NCBI RefSeq assembly: GCF_030268225.1
Contig: NZ_BSQG01000007.1
Location: 62,001-126,000, forward strand
DNA from: Nocardiopsis ansamitocini
Lineage (GTDB): Bacteria > Actinomycetota > Actinomycetes > Streptosporangiales > Streptosporangiaceae
Length of the DNA: 64,000 bases
Direction: 5' to 3'
Program-made: the position numbers and the translations under genes
Shown: piece after piece, positions 1-8,197 of the stretch
Numbering within the stretch: the first letter of the stretch is position 1
Layout of the letters: every line of letters begins with the position of its first letter
The notes under the pieces: model-generated
What the model was told of the DNA's origin: nothing
What the model saw: the letters and a program-made list of their open reading frames with translations, nothing else
The model's database searches: none

Positions 1-1634
1 AGAAACAACCCGTCGCCACGGTCCCGGCCCCGTTGTCGCTCTCCGGGGAGAAGAAGCCGGAGGACACCGACAAGCGCGCGCTCGTGGACCGACTCGTCCA
101 GGAGCCCGGTGCTTCCGCCGTCCCGCTGCGCGCGCTCACCGGGACGATCACCCCCGACTTCCGCCACCTCGTCACCCCCATGACCAGCACCGAGCAGTAC
201 CTGGGGGTGGAGCGCACCGGACAACTCCAGCCCGGTGTCCCGTTCATCACCACCAGCCTCGACCCCGGCCAGGTGTTCGAGGCCCGTTGGCGGCTCTCCG
301 CCGGGAGCCCGGACGAACTGGAAGCACTGGCCGGGGACATCCTCGGCGTTCTCGCCGGGCGCGAGGGGCGCCTCTCCCTCGGTTCGGGCGGCACCCGCGC
401 GCACGGCGGCGGGGTGCGCGTCACCTGTGCCGCGCCATCCGGCACGGGGCATACGGTCATGGACCGAACCAGCCACGCCCGAACGGTCTGGCGAGCGGGA
501 ACCGATCGCTTCCTCGTGCTGCTCGCGCCCGCCCTGCTCACCGACGGCGCGGGGGTCCACAACCCCCTCGTCTTCGCCAAGCACGCACTGGAGGTCGTGC
601 GGAGCCTGTTGGGCCGGGAACGGGAAGCCGTCGTGCCTGTGGGCTCCTACGTCGAACCGCGGATCGTCGGCGCCTACCACCGTCTCTACCACGGCCCGAT
701 GGCCGAGCGCCGGGCCGCGGCCCCGGGGTCGGTCCTGAGGCTGCGAGCCTGCCGCGACATCGGTATCTCCGAGATCCGCGCGCTGGAGGACATCCAACTC
801 GGCGAGCGCGCCGTCGACGGCTTCGGGGCCTTCGTCCTGCTTCCGCCACCCCACGACGAGGCGGTTCTCAAGGCCAACCGCAAGCCCGTACCCGCGTGTG
901 AGCAAGCACCGCGCGGCGCCTCGCCGCGTCGCCGCGTCCTGCTGGCCGACGGGACCGGCGTCGACGTCGAGGAGGACATCGCCGACGGCACGGCTTTGCG
1001 GCCCGGAAGCGGTACGCCACTGTCCACTCTTTACGACGCGATGCTGTGGCAGGCGGTGGCCGAGCCGGTCCGCGCCCGCGCCCGCGATCTCGCGGCCGGC
1101 ATGGTCGGCACCCTCACCCCCAGCCTGCTGGGCCGGCTGCGCGAGATCGCCGCTGCCCCGGTCGCTCCTGAGGGGAACGAAGACGCCGCGCGCACGACCC
1201 TGAAGCGCCTGGCCCTGGCGGTCACCTCCGACAAACCCGAGGCGAGCCTCGGTGCCGTCAGCCCCTTCAAGCCGTTCACCAGTTCGGCGCTGGCCGCCGT
1301 CGAGACCGCGAAGGTCACCCTCTACAAGGAAAAGACCTCTGTCCAGAACTGGCTTTGCCAGACAGCGAAGGACCCCGCAGCCTCGTGGACGAACAACAAG
1401 GCGCAAGGAACCGAGCTCGCGAAGGCGATCAACACGGTGGACCTCGCGGGTGGTTCCGTCCGGGACGCGTCCGGAGAGTTGTCCACCGCCGCTCAGAAGT
1501 GGCTCAGCGATCCGGCCGTGCTCGCCCGGCTCTCCCTGCTGTTGATCACCACCTGGCTGGCCGAACGCACCCGGATCGCCCACCAGAACGAGACCGAGCG
1601 GGCCGACCGCGCCGAATCGGGGGAGAGGTCCTGA
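1..1634 (+). CDS. csx10: Csx10-like type III-D RAMP protein (Cas5 group), 5' end outside window
   Basis: The frame is open from base 3 with no stop, so the gene starts upstream and only the C-terminal ~543 residues are seen. Csx10 is the large Cas5-like subunit of subtype III-D effector complexes, which bind crRNA and target RNA. The visible part has two glycine-rich RAMP loops: LGSGGTRAHGGG near nt 380-415, and LGERAVDGFG near nt 800-830, preceded by a PGSVLRL strand. That second block is typical of the Csx10 C-terminal half. A ~250-residue C-terminal extension follows. The stop shares one base with the start of the next gene (TGATG), so the genes are co-transcribed. Cas10 and any array would lie upstream. 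The RAMP assignment is firm; the Csx10 label rests on loop pattern and neighbours. Confidence 0.72.
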   Translation, partial: KQPVATVPAPLSLSGEKKPEDTDKRALVDRLVQEPGASAVPLRALTGTITPDFRHLVTPMTSTEQYLGVERTGQLQPGVPFITTSLDPGQVFEARWRLSAGSPDELEALAGDILGVLAGREGRLSLGSGGTRAHGGGVRVTCAAPSGTGHTVMDRTSHARTVWRAGTDRFLVLLAPALLTDGAGVHNPLVFAKHALEVVRSLLGREREAVVPVGSYVEPRIVGAYHRLYHGPMAERRAAAPGSVLRLRACRDIGISEIRALEDIQLGERAVDGFGAFVLLPPPHDEAVLKANRKPVPACEQAPRGASPRRRVLLADGTGVDVEEDIADGTALRPGSGTPLSTLYDAMLWQAVAEPVRARARDLAAGMVGTLTPSLLGRLREIAAAPVAPEGNEDAARTTLKRLALAVTSDKPEASLGAVSPFKPFTSSALAAVETAKVTLYKEKTSVQNWLCQTAKDPAASWTNNKAQGTELAKAINTVDLAGGSVRDASGELSTAAQKWLSDPAVLARLSLLLITTWLAERTRIAHQNETERADRAESGERS

Positions 1635-3400
1635 TGTCCACGACAAAGAACAGCGAAGACACGACCCAGGGGGTGCCCGGCCTCGCCGCCGGGGCGATCC
1701 GCGAGACCGCCCTTGTGTGGGAGGTCGCCGTGCGGCTGCGGCTGCTGGGCGACACCCACGTCGGCGCCGCCCTGGACACCCCGCGCCACGCCGCCGAGAG
1801 CGACGTCGCCGGGCTCGTCGATCGCGACCCCGTCTCGGGGGTCCCGCGCCTGCGCGCCACCACCCTGGCCGGGTTGCTGCGCCACCACCTCACCGCACGG
1901 CTGGGCGGCCTCGACGCGCCCACCGGCCCCGACGACCCGGTACCCCGGGGCGCCGATGTCCTGTTCGGGAAGCCGAGCGTTCCCAGGGAACCGAACGAAC
2001 TGGGCCCCGGCGCCACCGACAGCCCCCTCGAACTCGACGACTGCGTCGCCCTCCTGCCCGAGGGGGTGGGAATCTCCGTGCGCACCGGCAACCGCATCGA
2101 CCGGAATCGGGGTGCGGCCGCCTCCGGTGGCCTGTGGCAGTTCGAGGTCCTGCCCGCCGGGACGCTGTTCACCGCCACTCTGCGGCTGCGCGTGCGCAAC
2201 CGGGCCGACGAGGGTCGCCTGCTGGCGCTGCTCGCCCTGGCCGCCGACGGCCTGCGCGGTCCCGTGGCCGGACCCGATATTCGGCTGGGTGCGCGCACCG
2301 GACGCGGCTACGGTGCGGTGCGCGCCGAGGTCTGGCACGCCCGCCGCCACGACCTCGCCACCGTCGAGGGCTGGGCCGGCTACTACGCCTGGACCTGGGC
2401 CGAACGCCGTCAGCGCGCCGAACGCGGCCTGGACGCCGGACCGCGCGACGAGCGGCTGCGCGACCTGCTGGACAGCCGGGCGTCCGAGTGCGCCGACGCC
2501 TACCGTGCCGCCCTGGACGCCGTGGGCGCGGATCAGCGTGACCGCGACGAGTTGGTCCTGGCCGTGGCCGTGGCGGAACAGCCCGCCGAGGTGCTGGCCG
2601 CCGGGGCCGGTGGTCCGGTCCGCCCCGGCCTGGTCATGATCGGCGACGTTCCCGGCCCGGGAGCCCCCGACCGCACCGACCGAGCGCACCGCACCCGTCC
2701 CCGCTTCACCGGTGACGGGGCGGTCGAGTGGCAACCCATGCTCGGCGACACCGGACTGTTCGCGATGGTCAAGCGGATCGGCCGACGACTCGCGACGGAC
2801 GCCGCCGACGCCGCCGGGTACGCCGGGGGAGAGGCGCGACCGGCCGGACCGGAGGCCCGTACCGGAGCGGTTCGCGCCCGCGCCTGGCACGCCTCCTGGT
2901 GGGGGGAGGACCCGGCACCGGGCTCGGGTCGCCCGCCCGCGCCGTCCCAGGTCAGGCTGCGCGACGCCCCCGCCATCGACGGCGGTCACCCCATGGCGGT
3001 GACCCGCAACAGCATCGACGCGCTGTTCGGCGACACCGTGGACGGCCGGCTGTTCACCGACGCCCTGCACGCGGGTGGCACGGCCCGCGTGGTCCTGGAC
3101 GTCTTTGGTGCCGACGACTCCGTGCGCGGCCTGCTGGCCCTCGTGGTCCGGGAACTGGGCACCGTCGCCTTCGACGGTGTCGGTGCGGGCTGGGGGGTGG
3201 GCCAGGGGCGGCTCACCGTCACCGGCGCGACCCTGACCCGCCACCGGCCAGGTGCCGCACCCGAGCCCACCGACCTGATCGCGGCCGTGCACGGCACCGA
3301 CCCCGTGGCCCGCTCACGCGCCCAGGAGTGGGTCGGCGCGCTGCACGACCGGTTGGCCCCCACCGCCGCCGCCGACGCACCCCGAGGAGAGGACCGATGA
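1634..3400 (+). CDS. tandem RAMP (Cas7-like) protein of type III-D CRISPR complex
   Basis: 588 aa from the ATG that overlaps the stop of the csx10-like gene by one base. The frame stays open far upstream, but codon bias and the overlap support this start. The protein looks like two RAMP folds. The first runs from ~residue 30, with a glycine-rich loop GARTGRGYGAVR near residues 217-230. The second ends with GVGAGWGVGQGRL near residues 515-528. Both halves resemble Csm3/Cas7 backbone subunits, which line the crRNA and in family members cut target RNA at 6-nt spacing; the cleaving aspartate could not be assigned by eye. Fused Cas7 subunits are known in III-D and III-E systems. It ends in an ATGA overlap with the next gene. 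Confidence 0.7.
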   Translation: MSTTKNSEDTTQGVPGLAAGAIRETALVWEVAVRLRLLGDTHVGAALDTPRHAAESDVAGLVDRDPVSGVPRLRATTLAGLLRHHLTARLGGLDAPTGPDDPVPRGADVLFGKPSVPREPNELGPGATDSPLELDDCVALLPEGVGISVRTGNRIDRNRGAAASGGLWQFEVLPAGTLFTATLRLRVRNRADEGRLLALLALAADGLRGPVAGPDIRLGARTGRGYGAVRAEVWHARRHDLATVEGWAGYYAWTWAERRQRAERGLDAGPRDERLRDLLDSRASECADAYRAALDAVGADQRDRDELVLAVAVAEQPAEVLAAGAGGPVRPGLVMIGDVPGPGAPDRTDRAHRTRPRFTGDGAVEWQPMLGDTGLFAMVKRIGRRLATDAADAAGYAGGEARPAGPEARTGAVRARAWHASWWGEDPAPGSGRPPAPSQVRLRDAPAIDGGHPMAVTRNSIDALFGDTVDGRLFTDALHAGGTARVVLDVFGADDSVRGLLALVVRELGTVAFDGVGAGWGVGQGRLTVTGATLTRHRPGAAPEPTDLIAAVHGTDPVARSRAQEWVGALHDRLAPTAAADAPRGEDR

Positions 3401-4188
3401 CCGCAGTGAACCCCGCCCGGCCGGAGCCGGACCGGCTGAAGCCCATGGGTGTGGAAAACGTGAGCCTGTCCGTTGAGGACATCACCACGCTGCACGCCGA
3501 AGTGTTCGGCAAGGTGCCCGACAAGCAGGGCCGCAGCAGTCTCCTCGACCGTTACGACCCCGGCACGACCCAGTGGCTCATCGCCGAGTTCGGTGACGGC
3601 CGCATCGTCGGCGCCTGCCCCGGTAAGGAGTGGCGGCTGTCCAGCACGGGTCCGGAGCCGTTGCCCAGGTTCTCGGCCCCGCATCCCGGTGCCTGGCACC
3701 GCACATCGGACAAGGACGACACCGACGCCTGGCGGCTCCTGGAGGCGGTCGTGTTCTCCGCCAACGCCCAGATCCGGGTGGGGGAGGGGGCGCGCGCCGC
3801 TTGGCTGCTGCGCGACGGCGACCTCGACGCCTTGGTCGAAAAGCCGTGGCTCGCCCCCCGCGACCGCTCGTTCCTGCTGGCCGGATACCCGGGAAACCCC
3901 AACCGATCCGGCCGCCCAGACCGGCCCGGCCAGAAGCACCGATGGGTCTCGCACGACGACGTGACCTTCACCATCGCCGAGGAACTGTCCGGGGCCACCG
4001 TGGTCCATCCAGTGAGGTGGGAGAAGCCCTGCCCCGCCTCCACGGGAAAGCCGCCGCAGGGCAGCTGGCTGAGCGTGCGCGAGTACTGGGGGCAGGACGA
4101 AACGACCGGTGAGGTCGTGGTCGCGGCGCACCGGCTCACCGGTTACCACGTCGGCGACGACCCCCACCCCGAGGGAGACACGAAGTGA
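3397..4188 (+). CDS. Csx19-like (TIGR03984-type) CRISPR-associated protein
   Basis: 263 aa, starting at an ATG that overlaps the preceding stop by 4 nt. I see no RAMP glycine loop, membrane segment or nuclease motif. The order is a WLIAEFGDGRIVGA block (residues ~50-65), a central helical stretch with several conserved-looking Trp/Arg positions, and a C-terminal LSVREYWGQDETTGEVVVAAHRL region. That layout matches my memory of the Csx19/TIGR03984 family, whose C-terminus reads roughly as a V-R-x-Y/W block followed by an S/H-R-L block. Csx19 is a III-D hallmark of unclear role, probably a complex subunit. Its place between two RAMP genes agrees. If it is not Csx19, it is an unknown subunit of the same operon. 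Confidence 0.5.
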   Translation: MTAVNPARPEPDRLKPMGVENVSLSVEDITTLHAEVFGKVPDKQGRSSLLDRYDPGTTQWLIAEFGDGRIVGACPGKEWRLSSTGPEPLPRFSAPHPGAWHRTSDKDDTDAWRLLEAVVFSANAQIRVGEGARAAWLLRDGDLDALVEKPWLAPRDRSFLLAGYPGNPNRSGRPDRPGQKHRWVSHDDVTFTIAEELSGATVVHPVRWEKPCPASTGKPPQGSWLSVREYWGQDETTGEVVVAAHRLTGYHVGDDPHPEGDTK

Positions 4189-6620
4189 GCACGGAGAAGC
4201 CCCGGTCGACCCCGGGAAACATTCAGCCGGGCAAACCGAACCCGGCGACGTTAGCGAAGCTGTCGGGCCCGGCGTTCGCGCAGCAGAAACCCGGCGGAGC
4301 GACGGCGAGACAGGGCGGTCCGGGCACGTCCGGTGCCAAACCGGGTGCGGGGGTTGATCGTCGTCTCGCCGCCGACGCCCCGCCGCCCGAGCCGGGAGCC
4401 AACCCGGGCACCGACTTCCACGCCCTCGCCCCCTACGGCGCGATCCCGCTGCCCGAGACGCCGATGCCCGCCACCCGGCTCCAGGCGTCGGCGCTGGACC
4501 TCCTCGGTCCCGACGCCTCGCCGGACGCACTGCTCAGGAGCCATGACTCCCGGCTGCCCGGCACGCACACCGGCTGGATCGACCTGGAGATTCGCGCCCT
4601 GACCCCGCTGTTCGTGGGGACCACCCAGGACGAGCGGCAAGAAGGGGAACCGCCGCCCGTCGCCCGTTCCGCGCACGTCGAGAACCGCCCGGTCATCCCG
4701 GGCGCGTCACTGCGCGGCCTGCTGCGCAACGAGCTGCGCCTGCTCACCGGCGGCGAGACCGGTCCAGTCAACACCCCGCAGCTGTTCTTCCGGGCGCCGG
4801 TAGACCTGCGTCCGGATTCCGTCAAGAACAACAAGGAGGAGTACCGCACCCGCTTGGTGGGGGACCGTCTGCACAAGCAGTACAAGAAGATCGAAAAGAT
4901 CGATGAGAAACGCAAGGTCAGCGCGGGCTTTCTCGTTCATAGGGAGAGCGGCTGGTCCATCGTCGAGCTGGCCGCCAAGAAACCGTGGACGATCAGCTTC
5001 AAGGCCATCCGGGCCAGCCTCGCAGAGCGCTCGTTCGGCTACGCCGAACGCGACTTCCCCGACCCGCCGCGGGACAACACCTACGTGCCCGCCGAGCACC
5101 ACTCGGCGTTCCAGTACCGCAGGGTGTGGGCGATGCTCAAACCGGAGGAGCTGACGGCGTTCCTGATCGCGCCGACGGAGGAGACCGCGAAGAAGAAGCG
5201 CGCCGAACTGTTGCTGAACGGTGAGCGGGGGACCGAGATCCGTCAGTGCGTCCTCGTTCTCACCGGCGCGGCGGGTGAACCCCGGAACAACGCCTACCTC
5301 TTCCCGATTCCCACCGGTTTCCGTGACGGACTGCCAGTGGACGAGGGCCTGATTCGCCTTTTCGAGTCCGCCGAGCAGATCACCAAATACCAGCAGAAGA
5401 ACTTCCACGAAGAACTGTCGGTCACCAGTGGCGACCCGGAGCGGCCGCCGCTGGCCAACGGGCGCGGCGGCGGCCTTCCCCGGCGTTCGCTCGAACCCGT
5501 CTGGTTCCAGACCGTCGATGGAACGGTGGTCTCCTTCGGGCGATCGGGGGGTTACCGGGTCGCGGTGGGCGACTTCGATCCGTTGAGTAAGGTGGTTCCC
5601 GCCGCCGTGCTCGGTCCGCAGGAGTGCAGGAGCGGTCACCGGGCCGGTGAAACGGAGCGGCCCGACCGCGACCGCCCCGCCGATGTGCCGCGTGCGATCT
5701 TCGGCGATATCGACCTTCTCGCAGAAGACGAGGGTAAGCGGCTCGCCGCGCGCGGCAGGGTCAGCGTAGGCGCGGCGCTGAGCGAGAGCACGGACGTCGA
5801 GTTCACCGATCCGCTGCGGGTCGAGCTGCTGTCGCCGCAGCGGGGCTGTTTCGCCAACTACCTCGTCCAACCCCATCCCGGGTTCGACCCCAAGAAGCCG
5901 CTCGACCTGGTCACCTGGTCACACGAGGGCGACGTCCGGCTCGGCGGGTACAAGGTCTACCTGCACCGTCACGACGAGCAGCCCACGGGCCCGCGCGCCA
6001 ATGACCGGCACGCTCAGCTGCGCCCGAAACCGGAGACCGACCCTTTGGCGACCGAGCGCGACGTGCGCCCGGTCCGCGAAGGCACCGTCTTCCACGGCCG
6101 CCTCACCTTCACCAACCTGGCCGAGGCCGAACTCGGCGCGCTCATGCGGGCACTCCTGCTCGGCAACCCGGCCGACGGTGGGGCCGCCCGTGACCCGCGC
6201 TACGCGCACAAGATCGGGATGGGCAAGCCGCTGGGCCTGGGCAGCGTGCACATCACCCCGCGCCTGCACCTGGTGGACGCCACCGAACGCACCCGGTCGC
6301 TCGATCCGTTGGCCGGGGTGCGCGCCGTTGACGACGCCGGTGTGGAGAAGCTGCTGGCCGCCTTCGACGACGCGCTGCTGGAGTGGGAGCGCGGGCAGCC
6401 GGTCAAACGAGGGGAGTCCGTCCCGCAGCGGTGGGAGGACGTTCCTCGGGTGCGCGAACGGCTGTGCGCGGCCCAGTGGCGCGAGCGGCTGCCGGAGAGC
6501 TGGACCCGCACCATGACCCTGGACGAGTTCAAGCGTTTCCCGGTGCTGCCCGCCGTCAGCGAGCGGTTCGCGCGCCACCGGCAGCACGGCCGTCCCCGGC
6601 CGGGGCGCACCACCGCCTGA
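4185..6620 (+). CDS. TIGR03986-type CRISPR-associated RAMP protein
   Basis: 811 aa, GTG start in a GTGA overlap with the preceding gene. Residues 1-~110 are a low-complexity Pro/Gly/Ala leader. The RAMP core begins with IRALTPLFVGTT, followed by IPGASLRGLLRNELRLL at ~171-187, the classic Cas7-group first-strand and helix signature. Near the C-terminus, FHGRLTFTNLAEAELGAL and HKIGMGKPLGLGSV (~675-688) match the ending of TIGR03986 proteins. These large RAMPs are subunits of III-D-like complexes. A lysine-rich insert (~205-250, nt 4815-4915) is less GC-rich than the surroundings. This is the last gene of the operon and faces a convergent unit. The family call is good; the exact place in the complex is unknown. 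Confidence 0.72.
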   Translation: MSTEKPRSTPGNIQPGKPNPATLAKLSGPAFAQQKPGGATARQGGPGTSGAKPGAGVDRRLAADAPPPEPGANPGTDFHALAPYGAIPLPETPMPATRLQASALDLLGPDASPDALLRSHDSRLPGTHTGWIDLEIRALTPLFVGTTQDERQEGEPPPVARSAHVENRPVIPGASLRGLLRNELRLLTGGETGPVNTPQLFFRAPVDLRPDSVKNNKEEYRTRLVGDRLHKQYKKIEKIDEKRKVSAGFLVHRESGWSIVELAAKKPWTISFKAIRASLAERSFGYAERDFPDPPRDNTYVPAEHHSAFQYRRVWAMLKPEELTAFLIAPTEETAKKKRAELLLNGERGTEIRQCVLVLTGAAGEPRNNAYLFPIPTGFRDGLPVDEGLIRLFESAEQITKYQQKNFHEELSVTSGDPERPPLANGRGGGLPRRSLEPVWFQTVDGTVVSFGRSGGYRVAVGDFDPLSKVVPAAVLGPQECRSGHRAGETERPDRDRPADVPRAIFGDIDLLAEDEGKRLAARGRVSVGAALSESTDVEFTDPLRVELLSPQRGCFANYLVQPHPGFDPKKPLDLVTWSHEGDVRLGGYKVYLHRHDEQPTGPRANDRHAQLRPKPETDPLATERDVRPVREGTVFHGRLTFTNLAEAELGALMRALLLGNPADGGAARDPRYAHKIGMGKPLGLGSVHITPRLHLVDATERTRSLDPLAGVRAVDDAGVEKLLAAFDDALLEWERGQPVKRGESVPQRWEDVPRVRERLCAAQWRERLPESWTRTMTLDEFKRFPVLPAVSERFARHRQHGRPRPGRTTA

Positions 6621-6641
6621 TCCGGGGATTCAAGCGGTTTT

Positions 6642-6675
6642 CCGGTGGGTGCGGTCCACGGGCCGCGCCCACCGG
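6642..6675. terminator. hairpin between convergent CRISPR operons
   Basis: CCGGTGGG (6642-6649) pairs with CCCACCGG (6668-6675), with a further GCGG/CCGC pairing inside. It lies in the 74-nt gap between the RAMP operon and the convergent membrane-protein gene. No U-tract is present, as is usual for actinomycete terminators. Confidence 0.5.
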
Positions 6676-6694
6676 TCACGCGGCGGAGCGGTTC

Positions 6695-8197
6695 TCACCG
6701 CTGCCAACGCAGGTGCGCCAGCGGCGCGGTGATCGGCCGGTCGTCCCACAGGATCTGCGAGAACACCCCAACGGCCAGGCACCAGCCGGTCGCCAGCACC
6801 AGCACCGCCCACGGATCACCGCCGGTGCCGTGCCACAACGATTCCCACCTGGCGGCCGCGGCGGTGTCGGCCAGTACCGGCGCCACCGCCACCAGCCCGA
6901 TCAGGCTCACCAGGAACGCGTGCGCCGCGCCCAGCGCGGTGACGCCCAGCGCCCGGGCGAGTGCCTGCCCGCCCGACACCCCGTGGTTGCGTGCCTCCAC
7001 CACCAGGTAGCACCACGCCACCGCCGCCAGCAGCACCGCTGCCCACGGTGCCGAGGGGAACGCCGGGTCGAGCCGCGCGCGCTGCCACCAGTCGGGAAAC
7101 GCCACCAGCACCACCAGGCCCACGGCACACGCCGCCGGGATGCGCAGAGCCCAGGGGGCGGAGCGCTGCCGGCCCAGCGCGGCCGTGTCCAGGATGGCCA
7201 GCAGGTAGGCGGCCGCGCCCAGCCCCGCCGCCGGGGTGAAGAGTCCGGACACGGCCAGGCCGAACGCGCCCGCAGCCGCCCCCACCACTGTGAGGGGTAA
7301 AAACCAGTTCCAGCCGGGCACGTGGCCGTACAGGGCGAGTCCCGCCGCCGACAGCAGCTGGAACCGGGGGAGCAGGTGCCGCTCCACCACGTCGGCGGAC
7401 ACCGCCTCGTCCTCGCCGTCGGGCGGGGCGGGTTTGTCCAGCGGAGCGGACGACAGGACGAGCGGCCCCCTCCAGTAAGAGTTCTGCGCCGTCGCCAGCT
7501 CACTCAGCTCTGCCTCCACCATCGCCGGGTCGGCGGCGGACAACAACGGATGTGACTGGTAGGAGTCCAGGCACGATTGCCAGTCCCGGCGGGCGGCGCG
7601 GGCGCGTGCCAGCAGAAGCTTTTCGCTTCCGGCCCCGAACGCCCAGCCGACGACTCCGTGCACTCGTGCGCTATGGGCATCGGCCGCCCCCCATACCCAG
7701 TTCCCGGAGTCCTGCTGGCGGTGCCGGAACGGCTCGCTGAGCACCAGGAAGCGCAGGCGCGCGGCCAACGGCAGCAGCCGCCGCGTCTCCGCCTGGTCGG
7801 CGCTCTCCACCGCCGACCACACCGCCTCGGCCGCCCGGCAGGCAATCGCCCACCGTTCGGCGGGAGAACCCTGCGGCGGTTGCTCGGAGTCCGAACCGGT
7901 GACCAGGAAATGGGGAGTGGTCAGCAGCACGCGCAGTGTCGAGTGCCTTTCCGTCTCTTCCGGTACCAGCGCCTGGGCGAGCCCGCCGGTCATGGCCTCC
8001 ACACCCGCCGCCTCCTGGCCCCAGGGGCGGTCGGCCCAGTCGGACAGCGTCGCCAGCAGGGGGCAGACCCGCCGCCAAGCCGTCTTCGGGTCCCCCGAAG
8101 CACCCAGGTGCGACAGGGCGGGTGCGCCCATGACTCCCGACCTCAGACGCCGCGCGAGCCCGTCCAGCGGGTCCGTCTCCGCCTCTGTCGCGGTCAC
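6695..8197 (-). CDS. membrane protein of unknown function, partner of CARF protein
   Basis: 500 aa, GTG start in a GTGA overlap with the stop of the CARF gene, so the two are translationally coupled. Residues 1-~285 are soluble and helical with no recognised motif. Residues ~290-490 hold about six hydrophobic segments (for example LTVVGAAAGAFGLAV and ACAVGLVVLVAF), ending in a short charged tail. It is not a CorA-like protein: there is no paired C-terminal TM and GMN motif. Membrane proteins encoded with CARF sensors are known as type III CRISPR ancillary effectors, so a role in signal-triggered membrane perturbation is a reasonable inference, but nothing in the sequence proves it. I do not recognise the family. 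Confidence 0.7.
   Translation of the reverse strand: MTATEAETDPLDGLARRLRSGVMGAPALSHLGASGDPKTAWRRVCPLLATLSDWADRPWGQEAAGVEAMTGGLAQALVPEETERHSTLRVLLTTPHFLVTGSDSEQPPQGSPAERWAIACRAAEAVWSAVESADQAETRRLLPLAARLRFLVLSEPFRHRQQDSGNWVWGAADAHSARVHGVVGWAFGAGSEKLLLARARAARRDWQSCLDSYQSHPLLSAADPAMVEAELSELATAQNSYWRGPLVLSSAPLDKPAPPDGEDEAVSADVVERHLLPRFQLLSAAGLALYGHVPGWNWFLPLTVVGAAAGAFGLAVSGLFTPAAGLGAAAYLLAILDTAALGRQRSAPWALRIPAACAVGLVVLVAFPDWWQRARLDPAFPSAPWAAVLLAAVAWCYLVVEARNHGVSGGQALARALGVTALGAAHAFLVSLIGLVAVAPVLADTAAAARWESLWHGTGGDPWAVLVLATGWCLAVGVFSQILWDDRPITAPLAHLRWQR

Noticed and set aside
1493-3292. 599-aa minus-strand open frame opposite the tandem RAMP gene
   Set aside because: It mirrors the codon pattern of the plus-strand RAMP gene, has a Gly/Arg-rich composition and no motif. 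It is a typical GC-rich shadow frame.
6695-8197. CorA-like CRISPR membrane effector
   Set aside because: There are about six membrane segments and no GMN motif, so it does not fit the two-TM CorA family.
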